DNA of 64,000 nucleotides, taken from contig CAOLHI010000486.1 in NCBI GenBank assembly GCA_948474755.1, positions 186,001 to 250,000 on the forward strand. Direction: 5' to 3'. The first letter of the stretch is position 1, and each line of letters opens with the position of its first letter. Below the pieces are notes generated by a model, which was given only the letters and a program-made list of their open reading frames with translations, was not told the origin of the DNA and searched no databases. The stretch comes from Ctenosaura bakeri. Lineage: Eukaryota; Chordata; Lepidosauria; Squamata; Iguanidae. This document shows positions 22,069 through 33,505 of this stretch, in pieces. A program made the translations under genes and the position numbers.

Positions 22069-23152
22069 ATGGATCAAAGAACAAGAAAGAAAGAACAAGA
22101 AAGGGCTGCTGCTGCAGCCAGTGGGGCAGCAACTATTTCTCAGGCAACTCTTCAGGCAACTTCTTCTCAAGCAACTAGGAGGATATCTGTAGACATACCC
22201 CAGAAATCACAAGACTTTATGTTACAAATGAGGGAGGAATTCAAAAGTATGAGAGAAGATTTATGAAGTGATATAAAGGAAACAAGAAAAGAGATGAGAG
22301 GAGACATGAAACAAGAAATAGATAGACTGGGGAAGAGATTGGAAAACATATCAATGGATGTGACAAAGCTTAAAACAGATAATAAAGAGATAAAGCAGCA
22401 AGTAAAACAAGTAGAAAAGGAAATGACAGTGGTTAAGGAGAGACAACAAGAGGATGAAGTTCAGATCACTCTACAGGAGTTGCGATATCAGGAGAGATCA
22501 CTGCGTTTACGAGGTGTTCCAGAGGCCTCTATGGAAAATTTGTTAGAGACTATAGTTCCAGCTTTGGCTGATTTCATCAACATTGACGAGGAGAAGATGG
22601 AGAGTTATATTGGCAGAATTTTCAGGGTGTCCTCTAGAGTGGCAAGAGAGAGGAAACTACCCAGAGATATCATCATTATCTTTACAAGGACAACTATAAG
22701 AGATAGAGTACTCCAAAGAAGCTAAGATGGACCCTTGAAAATTGAAGATAAAGACGTTAGAATTTTTAAAGACATTCCTTATCAGATTTTAAAGAAAAGA
22801 CAAGAATATAAACCTTTGGCAAATTTTTTGATCAAGCTTCAAATTAGTTATCGATGGGAGAAAATCGAGGGTTTGTCATTTTCTTACAAACAACGGAGAT
22901 ATCGGATTAATTCAGTGTACAAAGCAAAAGAGATGATGGAGAGACTGAAGAATGAGCTTTTAAAAAATAACTCTGAGGTGGGGAAAAAATCAGGAACAGG
23001 AGCAGAGTGCCATGGAAGATGGAAGATTGCAACTCCAACATCAAGAAGACGACCTGCGAGAAGGCCAGATATTGCCAGAAGAGGGAGGAGCATCGGGTGG
23101 AATCGGGGAACAGGAAGAAGAGGAATTAGATGGAGCTCCTCAGGAGGACTAA
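22069..23152 (+). pseudogene. L1 ORF1 protein, broken
   Basis: ORF1p is the trimeric RNA-binding chaperone of L1. Seen here: an Ala/Thr/Gln-rich N terminus, a Lys/Glu-rich coiled coil (about residues 70-140, with LGKRLENISMDVTKLKTDNK), an RRM-like core (RSLRLRGVPE.., IGRIFRVSSR) and the C-terminal domain (VRIFKDIPYQILKKRQEY). The three track frames are one frame interrupted by in-frame stops at 22,264 (TGA) and 22,723 (TAA). A further frameshift near 22,985 in an A-run diverts the end: in the alternative frame an acidic tail, EQEEEELDGAPQED, reaches a stop at 23,150-23,152. Start chosen at the first ATG with matching domain order. Confidence 0.88.
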
Positions 23153-23195
23153 TCCAAGTTATAAGATACAAAATATAATAAAACTGGAAAAGAAA

Positions 23196-26100
23196 ATGGA
23201 GCTGAAGGTATATTCATGGAACATTAAGGGGTTTAACTCCGAATATAAAAGAAGATAAATTTTTCATCATTTGGAGAAGCAAAATGTGGACATAATAAGT
23301 CTTCAAGAGGTCAGAATTAAAACTCAAGACCTTAAATATGTTAGAAATCCAAAATTGGGAAGCTGCTTCGCATCTGTGACCGATAAAAAGAAGAAGGGTG
23401 TGTTAATATATGTGAATTCAAAATATGAAGCGCGTCAAATTTTCCAAGATAAAAATGGTCGATATATAGGAGTTGAAGTGATTCTGAAACAAGACAAATT
23501 TTTAATAGTGGGAATATATGCACCGAATGGGGCTAAAGGGGAATTTTCCCCCAAAATAGAGCAACAGATATTGGAGTATTCAAATGAATCAGGAAATACG
23601 AATATTATTTTTGGGGGGCATTTTAACGGAGTCATCAATCCTTTAATCGATAGATCTAATCAGAAATTGATCCCCCGAAACAATGGTAAACTTCCTAAGA
23701 GTTTCTTCAATCTGATGGACAATTTAAATTTATATGACATTTGGAGATATAAGAATGGACAACTGGAAGGATACACATTCTATTCTGATCAGCACAAATC
23801 AATGTCAAGGATAGACATGATGTTGGTATCTAAGCAATTATTGATGAAGATTACACAAATGGACATTTTACCGAATTTGTGCTCAGACCATAATCCAATA
23901 CAAATTAAGATGCAGGTGAAAGACAGAGAAAGAACATGGAGAATGAACGACGAGATTTGGAATAAGGAGAACTATATAGAGAAAGCTAAAAGAGAGATAA
24001 CAAATTACTTTGCTGAAAATATGACACCTGAGTTGTCAATGAAAACTATTTGGGATGCAAGTAAAGCTCTTATGCGAGGAAATTTCATTAGATGGTCTGT
24101 TGAGATTAGGAAAGAGAAGAGAAAAAGAGGACTTAATCTTGGAGAAGATGAAAGAGATCGAGAAACGAATGAGACAGAATCCGGCTAATCATCAGATTAG
24201 ACTACAGATGAAATTATCAAGCTGAATTAAGTCAACTTAATGCAGAAGAAATAGAACAACAGATGCAGAGAACAAGATACAAATTTTTTGAACAAGCAAA
24301 CAAACCTTCAAAGTTCTTAGCCTCTTTGTTGCATAAAAGGAGGGCAAGAAATATTATACCGGAGATTGTGATTGGAAAGGAAAAAAATTACAAAACAGGA
24401 GGACATAAAACAAGCTTTTTATAAATACTATCTTAAGTTGATGGGTAAGGCCCCAAAGTTGATAAATCAACAAGGAACTCAAGAATATTTGGAGAAAATG
24501 AATAAAATGAGGTTCAATGAAGAGCAAAGATTGATATTGAATAAACCCATTTCAATGATGGAAGTGGCCATTCGGAAGACTGATAAGGCTCCAGGACCAG
24601 ACGGCTATACTGCTAGATATTATAAGACAATGGAACATGAGATTTCAATACCTCTACAAAGCACAATAAATGAAATAGTAAAGGAAGGAATACCAGATAC
24701 TTGGAAAGAAGCTAATGTAGTATTGATTCCAAAAGAAGGCAAAGATTTGACTGATGTGAAAAATTATAGGCCAATCTCACTTTTGAATGTCGACTACAAG
24801 ATTTTTGCTTCAATCCTCACTGCCAGACTCAAAAAGGTGTTGTCCGACATTATCAATGAAGATCAAAATGGGTTTTTGCCAAAGAGATTGTTGAGGAATA
24901 ATATTCGAACGGTCTTAAAAATAATTGAGTATTATGAAAGACATAATGAATGGAAAATGGCGATGATATTTCTTGATGCTGAGAAAGCGTTTGATATGAT
25001 TAACTGGCCTTTTATGATAATGACTTGCAAACAAATGTCAACTGGAGAGAAATTTGTCTCATGGATTGAAGCAATTTATAAACAACAACAAGCTAGACTC
25101 CTGATAAAAGGTGAAAGAACACAGTTGATAGAGCTGAAGAGGGGGACTAGACAAGGGTGTCCATTGTCCCCTCTGCTTTTTATTATGACATTGGAAATAT
25201 TAAATAATGCTATTAGAGAAGATAACGATATTAAAGGAGTTCAAATTAAGAAACACCAATACAAGTTGAAAGCCTTTGCAGATGATTTGGTGGTTTTTCT
25301 GGAAGATCCATGTAGAGGCGTTGGAAAATTGATTAAAATAATTCAAGCGTATGGAGAATTCTCCGGATTTAAGATAAATGTGGAAAAAACAATTTTTTTA
25401 ACCAAAAATTTGAGAGAGAGAGAAGAGATGGAAATAATACAAAAAATGGGATTCAAGAGAGGACAACAAGTTAAATATTTGGGAATTTGGATAGCCAGAA
25501 GAAATAATGAGCTATTTTCAAACAATTATGAAAAAAAATGGAAGGAGATAATTAAAGATTTGGAAAGCTGGTCTAAGTTACACTTGTCAATGTTGGGGAG
25601 AATTGCAGTAATCAAGATGAACGTTCTACCAAAGATGAACTTTCTGTTCCAAAACCTTCCTGTAATATTGAATAAGAAACCTTTTCTACAATGGAAGAGA
25701 GAAATATCCAAGTTTATATGGCAAGGGAAAAAACCCAGGATTAAACAGAACATTTTAACAGATCAGAAAAATCGAGATGGTATGGGTTTACCTGATTTTC
25801 AGGTTTACTACAAGGCCACGGCTTTTATATGGATAAAAGACTGGATAGATCTACAAGATGTCAGAATGCTGACATTGGAGGGAACAGATCTGAGGATGGG
25901 CTGGCATGCCTATATGTTCTATGATAAAGCAAAAATAGATAAAGATTTCACAAATCATTACATCATTACATTCAAACTTTTGAAAGTTTGGGAAGAGTAC
26001 AAGTCTAGAAATATTAGGCAGCTGCCCACCTGGGTCTCCCCTCAAGAAGCTTTCTTTGGTAGATGGACTGAATTTGATAAGTGGCTTCGATATGAGGACA

Positions 26101-26985
26101 TAACTGAGAGGACAAAATCAAACAGTATTCAGCTTAAATCAAGAGACAAGTTGGAGCAAGAAGGAACCGTTCTAAATTGGTTTTCTTATAGGCAGTTAAC
26201 TGAAAGGTTTCAGATGGATTTAAAGACATATGGAATTGAAATAAAGGAGAAACTTGGAGTGATAAAACGACTTTTTGAAAACCCTCCTCATTTATTGGCC
26301 AAATCACTCAGGAAATATTGCACCAGGAGAATTATGAAGAAACTGTTAAAGCAGTAATGATCTCGTGGGCACAGAATATTGGTCATACAATTCAACTGGA
26401 CTCTTGGGAGCAGAGTTGGAAAAAGACAAACAAATTTACAGTTGCCCAGAATTTAAAAGAGAACTATTATAAAATGTTTTATAGAATTTAAAAGAGAACT
26501 ATTATAAAATGTTTTATAGATGGTATTTGACACCAGATAAATTACAAAAGATTTACAATTCAGGTACTGGGCTTTGTTGGAAATGTTTAAAAGAGGTGGG
26601 TATGATATATTATATGTGGTGGACATGTCCAAAGGTTAAGAAATATTGGACTGAGATACATAACAGGATTTGTGAAACAATGAAGCTACAATTTCCTACG
26701 ATTCCTGAATTGTATTTGTTAAATATGACAGACTCAGTAGACGGCATGAATATAAAGAAATATTGGAGAATATTATTATATATGATAACAACTGCACGTA
26801 TTGAATACGCTAAGGTATGGAAAACACAGCAAATACCTACAATAGAACAATGGTAGGGAACCTTTATTGAAAATAAAAACGCTGACATAGTCTCTCAAAG
26901 ATTGAAAGGGAAATCAGATGATGAAATTCAGAAAGAATGGCAAATTGTAGGTGATTGCTGGGTGACCTTTGATAGAAGTCTATAA
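23196..26985 (+). pseudogene. L1 ORF2 endonuclease-reverse transcriptase, broken
   Basis: The N terminus is an APE-type endonuclease (VYSWNIKGFN, DIISLQEVR, SRIDMMLVS, SDHNPI), then the reverse transcriptase (APGPDGYTARYYK, NYRPISLLN, FLDAEKAFD, RQGCPLSPLLF, FADD at 25,275-25,286) and a C-terminal Cys region (CWKCLKEVG..MWWTCPKVKKYW). Lesions: TAA stop at 23,256; the GDFN motif reads GHFN, a GAT-to-CAT type change at 23,619-23,621; frame changes between about 24,180 and 24,385; a 1-base loss near 26,300; a 35-bp tandem duplication at 26,448-26,517; and TAG at 26,854. The natural stop is 26,983-26,985. Family function is target-primed reverse transcription. This copy cannot make full-length protein. 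Confidence 0.92.
26448..26517 (+). repeat. 35-bp tandem duplication inside L1 ORF2
   Basis: 26,448-26,482 is repeated exactly at 26,483-26,517 (each starts AGAATTTAAAAGAGAAC). The L1 fragment at 7,289-7,640 has a single copy, so this is a private duplication in the long element. Thirty-five is not a multiple of three. Confidence 0.95.
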
Positions 26986-27239
26986 TTCATGGTAATATGT
27001 GGAAAAATCTCATTGTGATGACTACGGTAGATATCATGAAGCAAGAATATGGAAAATGAAAATGCTATGTACCAACGTGTAAAATAGCTGAAAAATGCAG
27101 TACAAAGGTATAACAATGTTAAGAGATATTCGAAATGAAATCTAGATCAGTTTGGAAGATTCAAGAAATAATGCATGTGAAATAGCAATAATAAATGTTT
27201 GTTTTAATTGTGAAACTTCAATAAAATGATATTAAAAAA

Positions 27240-27257
27240 ATAACCACAATATGTTGT
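27240..27257. repeat. L1 target-site duplication, right
   Basis: Second copy of ATAACCACAATATGTTGT, directly after the L1 A-run and overlapping the (GTT)-type tail of the adjacent SINE. Confidence 0.9.
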
Positions 27258-27473
27258 TGTGTGGCTTCATTTCTGATTTATAGTGATCCTAAGGTGAATC
27301 TAACACAGGGTTTTCTTGGCAAGATCTATGCAGAAGGGGATTACCTTTGCCTTCCTCTGTAGCTGAGAGAGAATGACTTGCCTAAGGTCATCCAGTGGAT
27401 TTCCCTGGCTGAGCAGAGATTTGAATCCTGGTCTCCAGAGTCATCCAGTGTTCAAACCTCTACACCATGCTAG
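27251..27473 (-). mobile_element. tRNA-derived SINE (L1 target)
   Basis: Near complete on the minus strand: 'gcatggtgtagaggtttgaa' head, box-B-like 'ggattcaaatctctgc', 'gtcattctctctcagctaca', and a tail ending near (ACA)n. The L1 inserted at the tail end, giving the duplication above. Confidence 0.85.
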
Positions 27474-28689
27474 TTCTCTAATCACAACTATGGACCCTTC
27501 TATGTTCTATTCAGGTACCTATATACCTTGATATAGGCAGTTGCAGCTGCTGGCTCCAGTGTCAGTGGGGAGATGAATCCACTCTGGGGTTCTTCAAGGT
27601 GCCAAACCCTATCCTACCCACATGCGAATTCTTGGGGCACAGACAAAAGTGACTTAAGGAACTTGGGTGAAGGATGGATGTCCTTGCCTTAAGCTGCTCA
27701 GACATTAGGAGCTCTCTCCATTTTCACATGAAGGATGAAGCAGTTCAAAGAGCCAAGTATCTTGTCAAAGTCTAATGCTGATGGGTAAATCCCATTAATG
27801 ATTTGGGTGCTCTGATTCATATAATCCAGTCACATGAGCCTTTATTTCTCACACCTTCCTCTTCTAACCTATCAGGATTAGATAGGGACCATGATAATCA
27901 CCAATATTATAGTGCTAAATTTTGAAGTATAGGCACTTAACAGTCTTCATAGCCATGCCCCTCCCCACAAAGTCCAAACATGCAGTTAGCCATGTAATCC
28001 ACACCAATAAACAATTTCTGGCAGTTTTTATCTCTACCAGGAGCATGTCTTTTTTCAAAGCCGATGGGTTTTAATTGCCTGTTCAGGACCAAGTTACTCT
28101 CCAATTATTTGTATTACAGTGGGGATAGCTTCCAAAAATACGTTGCAACTGAGGGGGAAAAGCTCTATTCCCCAGCTAGTGAGGGAACTGCAGTGAGGTT
28201 TAGAGAAAATAGGGGATCCTAAGGGAGATGGGCAGATGACACCATAATTCCTGCTAATAGAAAAGTTTGACCCTTGACCCTGAAAGCCCGGATTGCACTA
28301 CAACAGTAGAGATAACACAGTGTAGTATCAGAATGGCTTATGGAAACAATCTGTTTCACAATGCTGCTTTGAAACACTACGGAGGGAATCTGTCCGACAT
28401 CTGCTGTTGATTACCTAGCTTTTCAGTGTTTCTTCTTACACATGTTACTTATTGTGACCTACTTTGGGTGGATGAAATTTTTTAAAAGATGAACAATCAT
28501 GTATTGGTATGAGAGAAATACAGAACTTCCTCCAACTCAAAACTAATGTACACTGAAATGTACACTGAAAAAGAAATATGAGACTTAGTCTACATGTCCA
28601 AGATGTCCGAAGAAGATAGACAATGGACTAAGTCAACACATTTATTAGTCTTGAGTTTCCATATTTCTGTGCATTAGACTTACACAAAG
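27474..28689. other. Intergenic sequence without recognised feature
   Basis: No gene or repeat recognised. At 28,535-28,570 the words 'aatgtacactgaaa' are tandemly repeated. Confidence 0.4.
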
Positions 28690-28775
28690 TTTTTTTTTCT
28701 AGTCTACAATTCCCAGAATGCTCCAAGCATCCTGGCCATTGGTGGGATATTCTGAGATGTTGTCTGAAACCAGAA
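28690..28775. mobile_element. hAT-type 'actacaactcccagaa' MITE fragment
   Basis: GTCTACAATTCCCAGAATGC, CCTGGCCATTGGTGGG and GATGTTGTCTGAAACC keep the order of this MITE family. Ends are not clear. Confidence 0.5.
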
Positions 28776-28859
28776 CTTTTCTAAGCACAGTGTAGATTTG
28801 TGGACCTCTCTCTTCTGGTCTTGAATAAGCATTAATAGAGAGGTAAATAAATCGGGAGA

Positions 28860-29050
28860 ATCAACATGGTGTAGTAGTATGAGCTTTGGTTTGATTCCCT
28901 GCTTGGCCAAGGAAACCCACTGGGTGACCTTGGGTGCACCACACACTTGGGTGCATCACACACTCTCAGCCCCAGAAAACCCCATGATAGTTTCACCTTA
29001 GGATCACCAGAAGTTGGAAACAAATTTAAGGCACACAACAACAACAAAAC
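28860..29050 (+). mobile_element. tRNA-derived SINE
   Basis: Head 'catggtgtagtagtatgagc', 'gaaacccactgggtgacctt', and tail 'ttaaggcacacaacaacaac'. A stretch near the centre ('ttgggtgcaccacacacttgggtgcatcacacac') is a small internal duplication. Confidence 0.85.
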
Positions 29051-29055
29051 CCTAT

Positions 29056-30046
29056 CAACACACAGAAGAAAGTTTTTTGTTTCCACCTGCCAGAGTGAGT
29101 TCCACACCCCTAGATCCCCAACCCAAAATTCAGGAGATCTCAAAGACTGACATTCTGTGAAACAAGAGATGCTTTTGGTGGAAGATGAAAATCAGAACTT
29201 CCCCCTGTGCTAACTTGATTTTCCCCCAGCTCTGGGCCTCATGGCGGCTTACAAATGTTAAAACAGACACAGTTAAAAGTTCACACCACTTAAGCACACA
29301 ATTCTGTCCATGGAATTAAAAGTAATTTAAAGGAGTATCAAGTTTAAAAATTAGGTACACAAAACTAACTCAAGCTATTTTGGCATCTGAGGCAGAAAAT
29401 TCCTATGATGATTTTTTAAAAAATAATTGTTGTCTTTGATGACATCACACATCAGCTGTTCAAGGAGGCCACCTCACTTAGCCTAAGGTGGGGTCAACCC
29501 TGTCCATATTATCCCATGGTCTACCTGAGATAATAACATTTTATGAGGCAAAGGCAGCATCTAGTGGAAGATAAAAATCAGCCCAAACCATCCAATACTC
29601 ACACAAACCAGTGATAAACAAATCACACATCGGTTTGCTTTCTGCATATGCATGGCTCTTTTTGGTTGTCTGCCTATATATACATGTTTATGTTTCTCAG
29701 CACATTATGCACTTCATAAGAGGAATTCTGCAAGAAAAGAATAGACCGAGGCCCTTTAAGTACCCTACCTTCTTGTGTAGTCCTCCCGTGGCAATCCCAG
29801 TAGCAGCTCTGCTGGGATGGGAGCATGACAGGAGCCCTCCCCTCTGCACCCAACCACCTCCTTGTGGAAGAGAGTGTGATGGATATGCCTGGGTGCTTTA
29901 CCAGGCTGGGCTGGGGCAGGAAGCACTGCCATCATGTTTTCTGCCCTTCCACAGGACAGGTAAGTGTGGGATGGTGGTGCAATCATGGGTCATTGACGGG
30001 GAAAACCCATCAATGATTTAATCCATGATCATTCTGTCTGGGGACA
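29056..30046. other. Intergenic sequence; possible unclassified repeat
   Basis: 29,220-29,300 ('cctcatggcggcttacaaat', 'gttaaaacagacacagttaa') resembles a common squamate LINE tail. 29,690-30,110 is GC-richer than its surroundings and contains several short inverted words (for example CCAGTAGCAGCTCTGCTGG), suggesting an unclassified MITE-like unit. Confidence 0.4.
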
Positions 30047-30107
30047 GGAGAGGAGCAGGACTGCGACGATGTCATGCAGAGGTGTCATCACGGTCCTGCT
30101 CCTCTCC
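30047..30107. repeat. 15-bp perfect inverted repeat
   Basis: GGAGAGGAGCAGGAC (30,047-30,061) and GTCCTGCTCCTCTCC (30,093-30,107) are exact reverse complements around a 31-base loop. Probably part of a degraded fold-back element. Confidence 0.8.
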
Positions 30108-30182
30108 CATCTCCATGCCAGGAAGGAAGGCTACTGCGGAAAGTGCCACCCTCTTGGTAGAACTTGTCATGGATGTGAATCC

Positions 30183-30378
30183 AGCAGGTCTTTCACACTA
30201 CACTATTGTAGCACTGTGATTCCACTTAAACTGTTATGGCTGCCAATCTATGGAATCTTGGGGTTTGTAGAATCCTAGCTGAGAATTCTAAACATCCATC
30301 CCTAAATTGCAAATCCTGTGATGCCATAGGATATTATCATGGTTAAAGTGGAAACATGAAGTAGTATGAAAGGACTTT
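30183..30378. mobile_element. Fold-back MITE, long form, centre shortened
   Basis: TCTTTCACACTACACTATTG and AAGTAGTATGAAAGGAC ends are inverted. CTATGGAATCTTGGGGTTTG and CCTGTGATGCCATAGGATA are the arm blocks. The usual segment before AGCTGAGAATTC is partly deleted. Confidence 0.8.
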
Positions 30379-30533
30379 GTTTTCCCTTGAGGGGCAAATA
30401 AGATTTTTATGCCTGAGTCTTTCCACAAGTAATGGGCCCTGTGTGGGATGGGGAAGAATCCATAGGACATATTATCAGTGCTATCAGAACTAAAATAAAG
30501 ACTTCCCTTAGAAGACTTTGCATTCTGAGTTCT

Positions 30534-30760
30534 GGGACCCTTTCAGACTGCACAATTATAGCTGTATGATTCTACTTTAATTGACATGGCTACATCCTAT
30601 GGAATACTGGGGTTTGTTGCTTGGTGGGGCACTAGCACTCTCTAGCTGAGAATTCTTAAATGCCCTTTCCTAAACTGCAAATCCCAAGATTCCATAGAAT
30701 GGAACCATGGCAGTGAAACTGGAATCATAGTATTATAATTGTGCAGGGTGAATAGGTCCC
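30534..30760. mobile_element. Fold-back MITE, long form
   Basis: GGGACCCTTTCAGACTGCAC and GTGCAGGGTGAATAGGTCCC are inverted ends. Arm blocks ACATCCTATGGAATACTGG and CAAGATTCCATAGAATGG, centre CTCTCTAGCTGAGAATTC. Confidence 0.85.
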
Positions 30761-31776
30761 AGCACTCTTCAAAAGATGGAAGACAGTGGGAACAAGGCAG
30801 AAGATCAATTCAGGGATGTGTAAAATTGATGTGGTCTGTAACTAGGAGCCAGTTCACAAATGACAGAATGATGCAAAACAAACTTGGCAGATACTGGAAT
30901 GAATCTGAGAAGAGACCATTGCAGATGAGGAGGAGGCTGAAATCATCTGAATGAAAGGTGAAACAAAACAGAAACTTTGCAAGGCAGACAAATGGCATGC
31001 CTCCCACTTACAGCTGATTAATAATGTGATAATCTCAAAGTAATGTCATGCTTTAATTTCTGCAACTTTCACTGGAGAATCTTTAGGCACAAAATGTCCT
31101 TCTCTTATGATCTGGCTATGATCTCTCCAAGAGCCTTTGCAGCCTGTGGGAACTGGCATTCATGCTTTGGACTCACTTCTATCGTTGAAATGCTAGAGTA
31201 AAGCAAATATAACCAAAACTCCTGTTTAGTTACTGGGAAAATACAGAACACACCATTTTAAGGATTTCTCACTTTGTCAAAGTTAATTCTTCTTCCTTTC
31301 AGTTACACTCCATTAATATAGGCCCAAGGCGTCATATGAAAAGTTATCAAGATCCCACAACACAAACATAAGTAGATCTGCTATTTATAGGCAACATTTA
31401 AAATTCAGCCAAAGTAAATACCCTCTTCACTTTCCACCCTTGTCAGCAATGTTCCTAAATCCTTCCATTTTTTTAAAAAAAACCTGACTAATGTTATACG
31501 TTAATGCATTTCCCTTCATTTATTGAACTGCTTCCTTTACTGCATTAACTACCTACACTAAGTGGGCTTACAATTTTGTAGCTTTGGATGCAGTTTTATT
31601 TCTGGATCTATTGTTAAAATAAATATACTAATAATACAACACGAAGGAAGGAGAGAGAAAAAAGAATGCACTGAAAATAGGAAGAACCCTTCCCCAAAGT
31701 AAATCCAAACATTTAACACCAATTTCAGATGTACTTAAAATATTATCTCATAACATTGGACAGCAAATTGTTAATT
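30761..31776. other. Intergenic sequence without recognised feature
   Basis: No gene, RNA or defined repeat recognised. Confidence 0.4.
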
Positions 31777-31880
31777 GTTGCATTTATTTATTTATGTGCT
31801 GCATTCATGTCCCATCCTTCTCTTGGCAGGAGATTCAAGGTGGATTTCAACGAAGTTAAAAACCACATATAATTAAAAAC
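31777..31880 (+). mobile_element. LINE-tail-like repeat fragment
   Basis: 'tttatttatttatgtgctgc', then 'ggagattcaaggtggatttc' and 'cacatataattaaaaacc' match the common squamate tail 'atttat..aaggcggcttacaa..aaaaac'. Related pieces are at 29,220-29,300 and 41,755-41,880. Confidence 0.45.
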
Positions 31881-32233
31881 CTGGGGATATAAAAGTATCA
31901 GACAATAAAGTTAGCTATCTGCTGACATCTTGCTCAATTTACAAGATTGCAAACCAGACTTTTGATCTCGTAACTTTTGGGATTCATGTTTATGGCCATT
32001 AATGACCAAATGTGACCCCCCCCCAAAAAAAACCCTACCTTGTAAGCCAGGCAGTGGTCCATCCAAAGGGTTTCTGAGGTTATGCAGAATGGGATGCTGG
32101 AAAATGATGGCTGCAACATTTGCATGGGACACACTGAGACAAGCAGCTGCAGCAGGATCCCAAGGAGTCTGTCCAGCTGCCCACTGTTTTGGGGGAATAT
32201 TATTGGAAGGAGTGACTACGGAACTGCGCTGTC

Positions 32234-33021
32234 CAGTGATGTATTTAAGTCTTTTACTCCAAGTCTCAAATCAAGTCTCAAGTCTCTACCTTCAAGTCTC
32301 AAGTCAAATCTCAAGTCCTTGCAAGACACTTTCAAATCAAGTCTCGAGTCAAGTCTCAAGTCTGGAAGCCAACTTTATACCCCAATGTGTATTCCAAAAT
32401 TTCTGGACAGATTCAAATAAAGTCAGTTTTGACAATTTAAGTAGAGTTGAGTTGATCCTCTACTTTTGTGATTTTGCCATCTGCAGCTTCACACATGGGG
32501 AATAGGATCCTTCTTACTTCTCACTTGCAAAGCTGGACGCTTTTTCAGAAGTGAGGAATAGGATCTTTCTTATTCTCTATTACTGAAGCTTCAAGAGCTT
32601 TAGAAGGACAGATCCTTCTTCCTCAAGCCCATTGCCTAACACATTTTCTGTTCCCCTCTGAGATACATGCCCGTCACTCTGGCCACAAGTCTTGCCTTCT
32701 GCCTTTAGGAAGAGTTTTAGAAAGCTGCTCCTATATGTAGCAGGGAAAGGCTACTGAGCAGACCTCAACCCCACCTCAAGCCCATTGCCTATCCCATTTG
32801 CTGTTCTCTCTGAGAAATATGTCCACACTTTGAGCTTGAGACAGATAGTCGTGTGACCAGTAAGTTGTAAGGTTTCTGGATGAATGTGTTATGTTACTGA
32901 ACCAAGTGCAGCAAGTCAGTCACTAAAAACAAAACAAGCCTCCAGTTGAGTCAGTGTGTAATTTTTGCCAAGTCCAAGTCTGACTTGAGTCTGAGTCAAT
33001 CAACTCGAGTCTACATCACTG
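32234..33021 (-). mobile_element. Non-autonomous hAT element with subterminal CAAGTCT repeats, copy 2
   Basis: Inverted relative to copy 1 at 16,886-17,523, with the same CAGTGATG/CATCACTG ends. Flanks GCGCTGTC (32,226-32,233) and GTCCTGTC (33,022-33,029) agree at 6 of 8 bases. Subterminal AAGTCTCAAGTC-type arrays fill 32,245-32,375, with a second set at 32,965-33,012. It is about 150 bases longer than copy 1, partly through an extra block near 32,480-32,590. Confidence 0.85.
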
Positions 33022-33289
33022 GTCCTGTCATCATAGCTATATTTGACAATGCAGAAACTCCATCATCATATTAAAATACCCATAATTTACTACAGTATAA
33101 AATCATTTAAAAGAAATAACATAAACTATAACATAAAAGGAAAAAATGCAGCACACACAGATTTATTTTTTTTTTTAAACAACCTTACTGAATATTTACT
33201 GCAAGGCTGGGATTTTCTGCCTTATGTGCCAAAACAATGTTCTGGTTTCAGGTACTATGCATCTTGCCTTGGGGGAGTGCTCAAATTCT

Positions 33290-33381
33290 GACAGCAAATA
33301 CTGCATTTCCCCCCCAAAAAATACTGTTTAAAAAAGGGGTGCATCTTATACACGAATGCGTCTTACACGCCAGCAAATACG
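33290..33381. mobile_element. MITE with 'caaatacgg' ends, copy 1
   Basis: 'agcaaatactgcatttcccc', 'aaaaaatactgttt', 'gtgcatcttatacacg', 'cttacacgccagcaaatacgg' are shared with 58,275-58,446. The ends CCGTATTTGC/GCAAATACGG are inverted. Confidence 0.7.
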
Positions 33382-33505
33382 GTGTCTTCAGCTACCTATA
33401 CAAATGGAACATGATGATATCCCAGCAGAGCCGCCATCATTAATTGTGCCACTGAAATAGATCCTGGACATATTTCTTGGACTGTGCTCTGTTTTATTGA
33501 CTCCC

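Larger units (their letters stand above)
20332..27239 (+). mobile_element. Long, probably full-length L1 retrotransposon (6.9 kb), inactive
   Basis: Layout is that of a vertebrate L1: GC-rich start (CCTCTTCCGTCGCATGGCGC) and about 1.7 kb of 5' UTR, ORF1 (22,069-23,152), ORF2 (23,196-26,985), a 3' UTR with CAATAAAATG and a short A-run at 27,234-27,239. Identical 18-bp target duplications flank it. The right flank is a SINE (27,251-27,473), so it inserted at that SINE's tail. Identical duplications suggest a fairly recent insertion, yet both ORFs carry stops and indels, so it was probably damaged soon after insertion or copied from a damaged RNA. Confidence 0.93.
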
